Below the pieces are notes generated by a model. That model had not been told where the DNA came from, did no database searches, and saw only the letters and a list, made by a program, of their open reading frames with translations. Position numbers and translations under genes: made by a program. Positions 1 through 11,330 of a stretch of 64,000 nucleotides of DNA are shown here, piece after piece (position 1 is the first letter of the stretch; every line of letters begins with the position of its first letter). The DNA is from Eustoma russellianum (lineage: Eukaryota > Streptophyta > Magnoliopsida > Gentianales > Gentianaceae). The stretch is taken from positions 5,081,421 to 5,145,420 of the forward strand of contig AP025065.1 of the NCBI GenBank assembly GCA_036186865.1. The letters run 5' to 3'.

Positions 1-2247
1 AGATTTGTTCATCATCATCACGCAAGTCTGCCCCATCAGTGAACTTTTGAAACTGGGCTTCGAATTCGGCCTCAGCATTGATATTATAAAGCTCAACCAG
101 CCGAGGATCCTCTCTATTCAACTGGGGGCAGACTTCGGTGCAGATGTCAATGGCTCTTGTCTGGCCCATCTGCATAACTGGGCCCTGCAGTAGCACCATA
201 TTCTCCTCGAACAGTTCTGACTTTTTGAACTCGGCCGCTGCTTCAGACTTGGCCGCAGCAAGTTGAGCAGAAAAGTTTGATGCTTGCTGCTCCAGTTTCT
301 CTTGCAGAGTTTTGATCATGGCATCTTTTTGCCCAGACTCAGTTATCACTTGACTGTAGCATGCCTCCAGGTCGGCATTCCTCTTTTCTAGCTCGGACAC
401 CAAGGAATTAGCCGTAACCCACTTGGTTTCAGCTTCTTCCTTTTGTCCTTGAATCTTGATGATCTCCGATTTCAAAAATGCGATGCTTTGGGAATTAGCA
501 TCAGACTCTCTGGTTTTACTTGCCAGCTGACTTTGCAACTCCTCACCTCGGTTAATGAGCTCAGACAGTTGCACTTTTAGCTGTTTCACCGGAATGGAGT
601 TAGAAAAACTTTAGCATGTGAAACAAACAAGAGGTAAATCATACCATGGCAGAGTTGATATGAACAGAGTTGACCAAGCTGCCCCAAGATGCAGTTGAGA
701 AACGCTGTTTGTCAATGGGCAGTATCAAACTGTTCATCTTCCTGGCTATGGCAGGGTTCATCACGGTGTCGGCTTCATCAAATTCGCCCATCGTTACATT
801 TTCCTGAGCAGGTGCCATCTCGGCCTCAGGAACGGGGGCATCTTCTCTTGGCCTTTTTCCCAGGACGGAACCCTCAAATTGCTGGGTCCGTTCGAGATCA
901 ACAGGAGTGGGGTCTGTTGGCGAGATCTTGGCCCTTGTCCCTACTACAGTAACTGAAGTTAAAAACCATCCAAGAAAACGATTTAATGAGTCTTCAAAAT
1001 GTAAGATACCGGGAGTGGTGGATTCAGAAGCAATTGTGATTGCTTGGTTAACCTCGGCCTCGGCAATGCCTTCGGCTGGGGGCAGTTCTTGCGCGGCCTC
1101 AGCCCTTGCTTTCGCGGCCTGAGCCTTCTTGCGAGCTGCAGCCTTAGCAATCTTGGCCGCAAAATCCTTCTCTCCAGGAGCCATGGAGCCTGCATAAAGT
1201 GCACAATGTTAAGTGGGGGAAGTTAGAGATGAGAAAGAAGCACAAGTATTAGAATATACCCCGGACTACTGCCAAATTTTCTGGAGAAAGAGGTTTGTAA
1301 TGAGGACCAGAGGCCAAAGAACTCAGATCGGCTGCCTTCAGGACGGACTCATTAACTCTATGCCAGTCAATGACTACAGGCAGAGAGTACAACTTGGCCG
1401 CCTCGTCACAGTATTCTGGGCTCGGCTTCATGTTGTCAGCTCTGCCCGACTTCCATATATCAAGTTGGGGTAACCCTAACTTCTTAATATAAAAGAACCT
1501 ACCCTTCCAATGCTTCTTGAAGGAAGGAATATGTACAACATAATTAAAATCTTCAGGAGTCACTCTTTTGGTAAAGTAATACCAACTCTCTGAAGACCTA
1601 CAAGCAAACAGACTTCTAAAGATTCTTTGATCGAAGGGGATCTCAGATGCTCTAAGGAAGAGCAGAAAAGAAAGAATAATTTTCAAACTGTTAGGCTTGA
1701 TTTGGGGAAGCCTAAGGTTGTAAGAATGAAGAATTCGAAACAAAGAAACTGGGACGGGAAGACGGAATCCAGAATGGAAATATTCTTCGTAGATGGCTTC
1801 ATATCCCGCAGGAGGGTCATAGGCCGTTTGATTGGGTAAAGGAAGGATGGGATCGAATTGCTCAACGTCAATATCGTACATCCCGCATAATAAAGACACG
1901 TCCACCTCGGACAGAGTACAAAAGGACTCTTGAACCTCGGCTGAAGGAGACCCCCTATAGACAACTCCTACCGGCAAAGTTGAAACCCTAGATCTACTAG
2001 GCACTGTTGCCGTGCCCGGAGGAGGAATGGTTTCTGCCTGTTCTGGAGAAACCTCAACTACTCTAATAGCTCTGCTCGGCGGAGCTCGGCCACTGGGGCC
2101 GGCAACATTACCAGCACCAGCCAGAAGCCGAGCTGGAGGACGGTTTTCAGAGACAACCGTCTTCTCCGATGAAGAATTTAAGGATCCGGCGTTACCAACA
2201 TAAGAAGCTCCTTCGGAGCGATTCTGTGAGTCAGAAGCCGAAGACAT
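1..2247 (-). CDS. antisense extra ORF of a Tat-like gypsy element (3 exons, C-terminus beyond window)
   Basis: Start chosen at the ATG at 2247 (MSSASDSQ), about 145 bp below a TATA box; an upstream in-frame ATG at 2421 precedes that box and is disfavoured. Exon 1 (2247-1260) holds a region like the Pfam 'putative gypsy type transposon' family: an FHSGFRLPVP stretch followed by NSLKIILSFLLFLRASEIP. Intron 1 is 1259-1190 (70 nt, GTATAT...ATGCAG) and joins in frame to exon 2 (1189-645), rich in Ala/Lys then acidic. Intron 2 is 644-581 (64 nt, GTATGA...AAACAG). Exon 3 (580 to the window edge) is a long coiled coil. The gene lies antisense between the expected pol and the 3' LTR, where Tat-lineage gypsy elements are known to carry extra antisense ORFs. 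Function unknown. No internal stop seen once the introns are removed. Splice sites are predicted by eye. Confidence 0.7.
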
Positions 2248-2390
2248 GAAAGCTAACAGAGAAGACTTACAGGCGATTTGCCGGAAAAGAAAGGAGACCG
2301 GAGAATGTAGGAGGAATGCCGGAGAAGGAAGCAAGCGCCGGGAAGACAGAGTAAGCAGAAAGCAAAACGCAAAAATGAAAGGGAAAGGCC

Positions 2391-2399
2391 TATTTATAG
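2391..2399 (-). promoter_or_regulatory. TATA box of the antisense ORF
   Basis: The minus strand reads CTATAAATA here, about 145 bp before the MSSASDSQ start codon, which leaves room for a 5' UTR of roughly 110-120 nt. It would let the antisense ORF be transcribed independently of the LTR promoter. Confidence 0.55.
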
Positions 2400-2751
2400 G
2401 CAGGGATCTCGGCCATCTCAAAGGTCACCTCGGAAGGACCGACCTCGAGACCCACGCTACCATTAAGGCTGGATGACGTTTAAGTCCTGAACCGTTGTAT
2501 TAAGAAGCTGTACCGTCGTCACCTCGGTATGCGCAGACTATAATTGTGCAAGGCGAACCAACCCAAGATGGACACGTGCTAATAAAGATTATCCACCTGG
2601 TCAGTTTGATCCAATCAGTACAGTTACGAACTGATGCTTCGTACACTGTGCTTGACAGTTACGGAGTAAATGGCATCAAGAGTAACACCTCGGTTGAAGG
2701 CAACGATATCAACAGATTAGCCTGCCCTCAGCTCAGCTCGGCCAAACTAAT

Positions 2752-2763
2752 CTGGGGGGCAAA
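2752..2763 (+). other. polypurine tract of the Tat-like element
   Basis: CTGGGGGGCAAA lies immediately before the LTR start TGATGATACC. This is the expected plus-strand primer site and fixes the element's sense strand as +. Confidence 0.7.
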
Positions 2764-3838
2764 TGATGATACCAGAAAATTCACCCGTCAGTCAATGACA
2801 GTCAACGTTAGAGCAAGAGTACAGAAATGACTAAGTGCCGCAGGTCGGCCTGACGACTGACCAAGTCCTACGCGGACAAATATTTCGCCTCGGCCACGGA
2901 GGCCCCACGCCATCTCGGTTACATGGTCAGCACCCTACTGGGACCAAGGGTTCCACCTCGGCTTAAAGGTTTCCACCTCGGCCTAAGGGTTCCACCTCGG
3001 CTCAATGGCTTTACCACGGCCAATGGATCTTATCTCGGCTACAGTTACCAACTGGAATAGCCTGGCCAGAACCTTGGCCCAAGCATTTTATCACAAGACC
3101 TCGGCATTTCTGCCCTTCAAAATGGCACCCCGGCCATAATAACAGTATCTCGGACATCTAGAAGAGCGGATATACATCCAGCTCGGCCAAAGGAAACCAG
3201 CCCTTGGTTCCTGGTTGAGCCTTCAACAGTTCCATCTCGGCCAAAGGAACACATCTCGGCCTCGGATCTGCTCTCGACCACGGCTCTGATTATTGATCTC
3301 GGCCAGGTTACAACAGCCACAGAGCTGTATGCTACGTGGTCTACATACAATATCCCGCTTTCCAGATGTCAATCAAAAGGAGGAAAGGTGCCAGTACAGC
3401 AATCCTTAACAGCTGCACGGCTACCATGCAAGCGGACCAGACGTCGTCATCTCAACCATCTGAGACACGCAGCTCCCACCTTCACCAACTATAAAAGAGC
3501 TTCTCCAACAGTAAGAAGCTCCAAGTCGAATTGGCAAGGAAAAAATCCAAATCCAAATCTCAAGTGAGAAAAACACCCCGCTGTTCTCATTTCAGCTGGG
3601 CCTACACCTTGGCCGACCTCAAACAGGTTTCATCAAGTCTATATTTCAGTAAAAGCCATACGCTATAATGCCCGCAACTGACTTGAGCGTCGGAGGGTTT
3701 CCCCGGGGCAGCGCCCTGGGACCCCTAACGCGTTCTTTCTTTTCTCAGGCTTCCTAGGAGGACAAGTGACGGAGGGGTGACGGCCTTAGACCCCGGATAT
3801 TTCGACTTTTACCCTGGCGAGACAATCCGACCTCGTCA
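2764..3838 (+). mobile_element. 3' LTR of Tat-like Ty3/gypsy element (1075 bp)
   Basis: Begins TGATGATACC directly after the polypurine tract and ends GACCTCGTCA, so the ends form a near-perfect inverted repeat (TGATGA against TGACGA). It is CG-richer than its surroundings and full of CCTCGGC motifs, including a short tandem run of about 20-bp units at 2951-3010. GTGAT at 3839-3843 is the putative target duplication; its partner lies left of the window. The rest of the element (gag-pol, 5' LTR) is outside. Confidence 0.72.
3489..3497 (+). promoter_or_regulatory. LTR TATA box
   Basis: CTATAAAAG in the last third of the 3' LTR, sense orientation. This is the usual position for the U3/R promoter, with transcription expected to begin about 30 bp downstream. 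Confidence 0.55.
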
Positions 3839-6543
3839 GTGATCATTTACAATAATTATGGTTTTGTGTTACCATAGTTATTGTTATTAGACCATTCCGA
3901 AAAAAAATGGACGATATATGATGTCATATTTCGATGATCATATAAAAAAACAATTCGATGGTGACAAACGTATATACAAATGCCGCGCATTTTTATAGAT
4001 TGTTACCACTAAGATAAAGCAGTAGCAATTGATTTCAATACAAATGAATGTGAGTGAAATTGAAGCAAGCAATACTAAACGTGTTTTTTTATTTTTTATT
4101 TTTGGATTTTTAGAAGGATTAAAATCTCCTTAATATTAATGCACAAGCCATCGCCCATGATAGAAAGAACAGTTCTGTTGTATATTAAGTAATAATAAAT
4201 TTTATAAATTTTAGATTAAGAGGGTTGAGAAGATGGAGGGAAAATGTAATAAGCCGTCACCCTGAGTCTGGTACATATATGCAGCTGATTGTCTTCAGAC
4301 TGTTTGTTAATATGTGTTGAATGTCACTTGAATCTTTTGTTGGTTTAGGAATTAGAAACGTTTTGTCTCTATTAATTGCTTTTTATTTTTGTTTTTCCAT
4401 TGGTCTTTCATCTTCTGTGGGGATTTCTTGATGTTTCCTCTTATGTGAATTTTGGAATGATTTTATTTTCGTTTCTGTTGATTTTTTGGAACTATTTTTT
4501 GCTTGTAGTTGATTGTTTTGATTGTTTGAGTATGATGATTTTTTGCTTGAATAGTTGATTTTTTGCTTGTTTTTGATTTTTTTTATATTAAATCATTCAC
4601 TTTGATTGATTGAATGTATGATGAAGTGTAATTCTTCAAAGGGATTGTTTGACATCAAATCATAACTAACTTGATTCATGTGTTGTACTTTCTATCTAAA
4701 GTTTAGTAGTCAATAAATCCATCCAAGTGACAATAAAGTTATGACCATATTTTTTTGTTACTTATGATGTGTTATCTAGCATTGACATGTGATCCAGTTG
4801 GGAGAATGTAAAAATCAATTACATTTAATGTAATTGATTGCAAGAATCTCATAATTTCGTTATAAATTACTAATGCGGATCACATGTATAAATGTATCCA
4901 TTCGTTTTATTGGTTAGATACATTGCAATTATTGACTGTATTAATTGTAAAATTCGATTCTGATTGATTGAAAATCAGTATAATTCCTTAATGAAAGAAA
5001 TTAATTATCGGTTAACTATGGAAAGGTTTCCTAGCATATCCTATAAATATAGAACATGTGATATTACATCAATCCAAGCAATCAAGTATTCATGTATGCA
5101 TAGGCTAGAAGACTCTATTTTCCAAAAGAGTTTATCTCCTAAGCTGCCTTCTAGTCTGAAGGTGTCGATTAAGTGATCATAACTGAAGGTAATTTTCATG
5201 ATTTCGCTATTTATTTTTGGCCTTACAATTTTAACTGTCTCAACCTATTCATCTATATTGTTGATAGCCTTTTGATATTGAAGTGATTGTACAGTAAAAA
5301 AAGAAAAACAAGATCTAAAATATTCATATATTCATGTCCAGACTATTAGGGGGTGGTATACTAATTCAATTTAAAATCCATCCTGATTTACAGCTTTTAC
5401 AAATCCATCATCCCTCGGACCGACTTGAGATGCAGCATTTTCTTGTTGAATTTAAACTGGCTCTGAGAATTTCCTTGGCTATTTGGCCCGGATTGCAGGC
5501 AATATTTTCTCAATCAAGCATAACTTATAACTTCATTAGTCGAACGTAAAATTGATTTCGTCTCCATTGTTCCATCCACCTGATTCGTGTAATCTATCTT
5601 ATATTGAAACTTGAGTTTACATGAGGTGAGGCTAATATCCATTCAAAACCTTAAGTCAATAGGTGGTGGTACCTCTTCTTCATATGACTCATGTTTTTAT
5701 CTCAAATTGGTTACCCGTCCTTACGTGCCAACTTGGATTGACACACTATGCGCATTAGAAATCGCCCTCAATCACAATCCATAAGCCAGACATGAACATC
5801 TGAATCATGTGAGGGGAAACAATAAATAGCCAAACATTGGTCAGGCAAGGTGCGAGTCCACATCTTAAATCTGATCTGATACCATATTTTAACGTGTCCT
5901 TACATGATGTGATATCAATATCCACACAAAATCTTAAGTCATTGGATGATGGTACCTTATCTTCATATTAAACCTTGTATTTTACCTCAAAGTGGCTAAT
6001 GTGTGACAATATTCTCAGTATTTTGCTGATTCTTTAGATGTAAGAGGAAGAATACCAATTTTTGGGAAATTCACAGCTACCCAATGAATCAAAACGAGGC
6101 CTTTCCAACAGCAGCTAAAAAGCATGACTTTTCTAATGAATCTTTTACTTTTGCAAGTGCGAATTGGTTCATGTTCAATGAGGGGGACATAATAACGTGA
6201 AGATGTCTTTGACAAATGGAACCATTTTCCATCCATATGTAATATTGTTAAGCATGTTCTTGAAGCAATGGGAATCCGAAAAGGATAAACAAAACCCTAA
6301 CTTTGATTTTTCGCTCTCATCTGTCAAAAGTTGCTTCACTGCGTTGTTGTGTTGTCAAATAGAACCTTGTTAGATTAGCCTCTGAAAAGTTGATTTTTAT
6401 AAGCCTAAAGCATTAAGCATTGGGCCAATATTAGCCGTAAAAGTGTGGTGAATATTGTCGCACGTTGAACACTTTTGAGATAAAATACATAGTTTATATG
6501 AAGATGATGTACCACATCATTGACTTAAGGTTTTGAGTGGGTA
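3839..6543. other. AT-rich sequence without recognisable gene
   Basis: No ORF here resembles a known protein; short ORFs are low-complexity. A hairpin at 3850-3883 has 13-bp arms (CAATAATTATGGT and its complement with one mismatch) and an 8-nt loop, possibly a MITE remnant. The only other structure is the repeat family at 5617-6001. Confidence 0.5.
5617..6001. repeat. two diverged direct copies of a dispersed repeat (5617-5715, 5900-6001)
   Basis: Both copies share a core: TTACATGA, then ATATCCA, then AAAxCTTAAGTCA, then a GGTGGTACC-like stretch, then TCTTCATAT and a CTCAAAxTGG tail. A third, inverted copy lies at 6495-6548 and is interrupted by the solo LTR. The source element is not recognised. 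Confidence 0.55.
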
Positions 6544-6548
6544 TGGAC
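6495..6548 (-). repeat. inverted copy of the 5617/5900 repeat, split by the solo LTR
   Basis: ATATGAAGATGATGTACC ... TGACTTAAGGTTTTGAGTGG is the reverse complement of the repeat core at 5900-6001. Similarity resumes after the solo LTR at 7973 (TTCACACATATAAG), so the LTR inserted inside this copy. Confidence 0.55.
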
Positions 6549-7972
6549 TGTTAGAACAAGTTAAGTTTTGATGATTTGCACAAATTCGTACTTCGAACGA
6601 TGGATTAGGCGCCTTATGTGATGTGGTTGGAAGTCAGTATACTTCGAACGCTTACATTAGGCGCTTCATGTGCCTTGATGGAATCCATTACACTTCGAAC
6701 ACCTACATTAGGCGCTTCATGTGAAGTGTCTGGACACCCGAATACTTCGAACGCCTACATTAGGCACTTCATGTGTTCTGAGAAAAAGGCAGTGCACTTT
6801 GAACGCCTACATTAGGCGCCTCATGTGTACCACCAAGTCAAAAGTACTTTTACCCCCAAAATGGGCACGTACATCAGGTCCTTTCTGAGAAAAGTCAGAA
6901 CTAGTTCGAACAAGCATGAAGACTGACATTAGGCGCTTCATGTGATTTCGAACGCCTTCAATTGCCCACATAAGGCGCTTTATGTGACTTCGATCTCCTG
7001 TTCATTTTCACATAAAGCGCTCCATATCACATTGAACGCATGTTCAATAAACACATTAGGCGCTTCATGTGACCAACGTTACAAAAGTCTTATGCTTTAC
7101 TTTCTAACATCAGTTGACTCTTTGTACCCTCCTCTTTTAGTGTTATTTTCACAGGTCCTCTCTCAAACCTGAAGAAGCCAGGTTTCCTTTTTTGGCTTCC
7201 TTTTTGAAACTTCTCCAAAAATGTTGTTACAAGCCAAGAGGAGATCTCCAATGAATAGGACACACCAACACAAGATGCCAAAACCCATTATTGGCTCTGC
7301 AAAGGGTTTCAAATGGGAAGAAATTTCAGAGGTGATAAAAACAAGGGCTCTTCCATTTCTTCAACAACTTTCTACCATTTAAGCTCTCAAGTTTCTCTCA
7401 AAGTTTCAAGCTCTCAAAATAGTTGTAATCTTGTATATTTTACTTTATTGTTGAGAGTTGTGAGTCTTCTTCTTAGTGAGTGAAGATTGTGAGAGGCTGT
7501 GTAGATTGTTGGTCAAGGAGCAAGGGTGATTCTTGTTTGAGCTTTTTAGACCTTGGAGGGTTAGTTGATAGTGTTGTGGTGCACTATACTCCCTACAAGA
7601 TTTCTTTGAGGGCAAAGAAGATCTTTGGAGGCTAGACTTCAAGGGGTTAGATTTCTTGGTTGTGGTCTAGGCGTGTAGACTAGTTTGTTGTTGGATTTTT
7701 CGTTTTCTTTGATTGTTGTTTCTCCATTGAAATAACAATCTCCATTTCAAAATCCTTCTTGTGAAAAAGTCAAGAAGGTAGAGGAGTAGAGTCATTTGAC
7801 TTGAACCTCTATACATCCTTGTGTTCTTTACTCTTTTGCAAAGTTTTTATTCTTCTTAAGAACACACCCAAGTATTGGCTGCACTCAAAAACGAAAAATA
7901 TCCAAGAAAATATCCATACTTGGTGAACACACTATTCAACCCCCCTTGTAGTGTGTTCTAAGGGACCTAACA
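6549..7972 (+). mobile_element. solo copia LTR (1424 bp, TSD TGGAC)
   Basis: Starts TGTTAGAACAAG and ends AGGGACCTAACA, giving a 6-bp terminal inverted repeat (TGTTAG/CTAACA). It is flanked by perfect 5-bp duplications TGGAC at 6544-6548 and 7973-7977. There is no PBS, PPT or coding region, so it is a solo LTR left by LTR-LTR recombination. The CTATTCAACCCCC motif near its right end also occurs, reverse-complemented, near one end of the copia-1/2/3 LTRs. That sets its sense strand as + and suggests a related copia lineage. Confidence 0.85.
6588..7076 (+). repeat. imperfect ~50-bp tandem repeat inside the solo LTR
   Basis: Five regular units (6588 to about 6840) follow the pattern ACTTCGAACG, then TACATTAGGCGC, then TTCATGTG plus a variable 15-20 bp. 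Degenerate units continue to 7076. Each unit carries the 5-bp palindrome-like TTCGAA and the core TTAGGCGCTTCATGTG. Confidence 0.75.
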
Positions 7973-8342
7973 TGGACTTCACACATATAAGCCTAAGTTT
8001 CAAAAAAAAAGAATGAGAAGAGTGGAGAAATATCAGCTTGAATTTTCTTTCACTTAACCCTACCGTTGGATTTAATATGGACTATTGATTTAGCTTTTTT
8101 CTTCACTACATATTATTCGAATGTTTCTTGCTGAGATTGGAAATGATTTAGCTGCTTTAGAAATAAATCCAACCTTGATTTTTCCGTTGTTGGTCTCATT
8201 CAATATGATCTCAAAAATTGCTTGTATTTTTCCGTTGTTGGTCTCATTGAAGCAGAACTGAACCATCATTTCTGTCCATGAAGAGGAAACCTTAATCAGA
8301 AGTTCAGAGCCTCCCTGGCTGCTTTCACTTTGGGTTTCATAG
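7973..8342. other. flank between solo LTR and gypsy-1
   Basis: Continuation of the interrupted inverted repeat, followed by AT-rich DNA containing a short direct repeat (TTTTTCCGTTGTTGGTCTCATT at 8178 and 8227, differing little). It ends in CATAG, the left TSD of gypsy-1. No gene seen. Confidence 0.5.
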
Positions 8343-9663
8343 TGAAGCGCCCCGGCCTGATATCGACATCGGTACCAGTACATCTGTCATAGTCTACTAT
8401 GAGAACTACGACACGTCAAAGCAGATCAAGCACACGTCATCCATGACGTAAGATAAATCAACGGAAACGACATAAAATTTAAAACTTCAAATAACTATTG
8501 TAACCAAGTGTAATACAGCGGAAATGAAATGTATTCGAAGATGTCTAATATATCCTCCAACAACAACAGTAACAGAAAATCGGTCGACTAAGGAATTAAC
8601 ATGGCATTTTTCCCTCAATGTCTATCATCCCAATGGCCTCACTCGCCGTCGTCTTCCACGAATATCATCTCATACTCGGGTTATCCTGAAAAGAGATGAA
8701 GTATCTATTCTTAGCGAAAAACAATGCTAGCAAGTAACCCGTCTATACACGTTACGAAATCACACACGAAGAGCCACCGATGTATAAAAACAATTCCCCA
8801 AAATAAGGTGCTCGAGTTAGCAATATCATAGTCATAAGTAACTATTAAAACAGGTATGTCACATAAACTAACAAAAATAGAGATCAAACACACGTTGTGA
8901 AAAGATATTAAAAAATAGGTCATATGCACACAGTGTTTCATTCATGTCAAGACTTATGCTTCGTGACTCATGATGCATGCATTCCTTCAAAAACATATAC
9001 TAGACTAACCAATTACCCAAGCATATGCATTCTTTTACAAACATGTCATGCGTGTCGTTTCACAAACTGTTCATACTTTTTCTTATCTTATTCTTCGCGT
9101 AGCAAAACTTTATACCCTGTGTTAAAAGGTCCACGGCCCCATAACATAACTTTATACCCTGCTGTTTATAACAGGTCACGCTTTTATACCCTGCCATTGC
9201 ATGCGTGACTTTTATACCATGCATCAACCAGCAGCCCAAACTTGTCGTTTAAAACTTGGGCTTTTCTTTACACACACTTGTCTTTTCGTGAAGCAAAACC
9301 CATAACAGATGCAAAATGTTCATGTCATGATGCCAAATACTCATGCCATGTTATAACAAATGTTCATAAACCTGTTCACTCACACTTTACGTATTGGTTA
9401 CCGGTCACAAACCTCAACGTATCAAAGCATAACTCATTAGTACACTTTTCACACCCTCTCGTAATACAAAGTCATCTCGAGTTCACACTTAGCCTTGTCC
9501 CTTTTACGCTTAAGATTAGCCATCTCATCGTTCATCGAGCATACTTCTACAATACCACCTGAACTTATATACTAGTCCCAAATGTCACACATAGGTCCTT
9601 CAAACCACTTGCCGTTCATTCCCTAACATTCGTAGAGATTCAGCTTAAATTTTGCAAACTGGC

Positions 9664-9930
9664 CATATCGATTGATCGATGTGCCCCTCATTGATCGATC
9701 GATGTCCAGCCGCAGACTTCAATCGATCGATGTCCCTATTCTTGAGCGATCAATGTCTTCCAGAGACTTTCAGTTCTGCACTTCCAAGACTTTGATCAAT
9801 TGATGTGGTTCATCTGATCGATTGATGTTCAATTTCCTAGACATCGATCTAGTCGATTGACTGATGTCCACCAGAAACTTTGGAAACTCTACCAAGGCCA
9901 CTTGGATTGATCTATGTCCCTCCAAGATCG
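9664..9930. repeat. cluster of ATCGATCGATGTCC-type motifs in LTR A
   Basis: About nine variants of a self-complementary ATCGATCGAT core followed by GTCC or GTGG, spaced 25-40 bp apart and separated by CAGAGACTTT-like sequence. The same cluster is in LTR B at 43837-44105. Confidence 0.7.
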
Positions 9931-10006
9931 ATCCGAGTCCTTGTTTCTATAACTTCTCACCCCTTTTTGCTGCAATTTTGACCCAACCATCATCCTTCAT
10001 CATTCT

Positions 10007-10395
10007 TGTTGGGTGCAACAATTGTCCCGTGGCACGTAGGCCGTGTAGACCAAGTCACAGTCGAATGTCAGGGGCTCTTGTGTGTTGAATGCACTATAAG
10101 ACTAGGGTATACGCATCTCCTATCACCAATTTGCTTTGGGAGAGTTGGTAGTGCCTGAGTTCCTACAAGTGGTATCAGAGCCAAGGTCACGGATTCTATT
10201 CCCAATGGGAGCAATTGTTGAGGGGGAGATTTTTGGGTGCAACAATTGTCCCATGGTTCGTAGACCATGTGGGCCAAGTCACAGTCAAATGCCGTGGGAG
10301 CTTGCGTGTGCGGAATGCACTATAAAGCTAGGGTAATGCGCATCTTCTAATCACCAATTGGTTTTGGGAGAGTTGGTAGCACATGAGGTCCTACA
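10007..10395 (+). mobile_element. TRIM (terminal-repeat retrotransposon in miniature), copy A
   Basis: A complete 389-bp mini-element. Left LTR is 10007-10167 (TGTTGGGTGCAACAATTG to GTTCCTACA), PBS TGGTATCAGAGC is 10170-10181, PPT is GAGGGGGAGA (about 10220-10229), and right LTR is 10231-10395. Flanks are ATTCT (10002-10006) and ATTCC (10396-10400), a 5-bp TSD with one mutation. It has no coding capacity, so it relied on another element's proteins. It is on the strand opposite to gypsy-1. Confidence 0.85.
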
Positions 10396-11286
10396 ATTCC
10401 AAGCCTATGAAACACCTATATTCAATCCTAAAACTTAATTCCAACCTACGTAGACACTCATGATATCGTATTGAACCTTAATTATAACCAATGACATGGA
10501 TCCTAGACTTCCCACGCTCCACTCATTCGAACAAGTCCAAAAACCTTCTAACCAATCCCTAATCCAGCCGCCAACTACTTACACCCATCAAACCTCCTTC
10601 ACTCCAACCATTCCATCTATGACGCAAACAACAAGTATAAAGAAACTAATCGTCAAGGAGTTCACCACAAGTAAAATGTCATCTTTAGGGCATATTCATC
10701 GTAAATCAAGTATATAACAATAATTCTCGGAAATTTGCCCAAAAGATTCCAACTTTAATCAATCAAAATGTATAGAAGTATATAGTAGACCAATTAGCAT
10801 AGACGGAACAAATTACCAATGTGTGATCCACTTTTCTCTTTGTAGAAAACTAGGGCCTAAGAATCAAAATTTGCGTAAAGCGTATAGAAAAATTACTTGT
10901 CTTCAAATGTAGAGGTTCTTATGGTGATTGGATTGAGTTCTTGGATGGATTTGTACCTAGGTTCGACCACGATCTCTTATTCCTTCTTCCTATTTTCTTT
11001 TTCTCCTTTCTTCCTTCCTTCGTTCTTTCACCTTCTCAGTCGACTTCTCCCCCTTTTCTTGGCTCTATAACCGACGCTTGATGCGGAGTTATGCTAATTG
11101 GAGTAACTCCCTTAACATTTAATTGGGGAGAGGCGATTTTGGTATCTTGAGCCTAATTTTCTAAATTTCAGCTTTTTAATTATTTTTCCACCTAAAATAC
11201 ATTTCACTAAGCCTTATTAACTTACAAAATTATCAAAAGTATACTTTTGATCCGCTTTAAATTATATAACACTAGGTTTGGGAAAA

Positions 11287-11330
11287 CATAGTGTATGATT
11301 GACGTTAGCTAGACATTTGGCCATTACTCG
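11287..11330. repeat. 44-bp copy of gypsy-1 right flank, adjoining LTR A
   Basis: CATAGTGTATGATTGACG ... CCATTACTCG matches 45460-45503, the sequence just outside LTR B, with 2 mismatches in 44. At 11331 it switches abruptly to copia-2 gag. It therefore looks like duplicated target flank rather than element sequence; see findings. Confidence 0.6.

Larger units (their letters stand above)
8343..11286 (-). mobile_element. gypsy-1 LTR A (3' LTR in the element's sense)
   Basis: Homologous over its length to LTR B (17553-17656 + 42622-45459). It lacks roughly the last 13 bp (ACGGGGTATGACA in LTR B) and runs straight into the CATAG flank. It contains the ATCGATCGATGT repeat cluster (9664-9930) and a TRIM (10007-10395). 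Confidence 0.75.

Noticed and set aside
4376..4558. Hydrophobic 60-codon plus-strand ORF
   Set aside because: Low-complexity T-rich DNA gives runs of Phe/Leu; no start context, neighbour or homology supports a gene.
9664..9930. CRISPR-like array or microsatellite at the ATCGATCGATGT cluster
   Set aside because: Plant DNA; unit spacing and spacers are irregular and the cluster sits inside a retrotransposon LTR in both copies.
10170..10181. Plus-strand PBS as evidence for a second full-length element inside gypsy-1 LTR A
   Set aside because: It is flanked 160 bp away by the two TRIM LTRs and a PPT, so it belongs to a miniature element without coding DNA.
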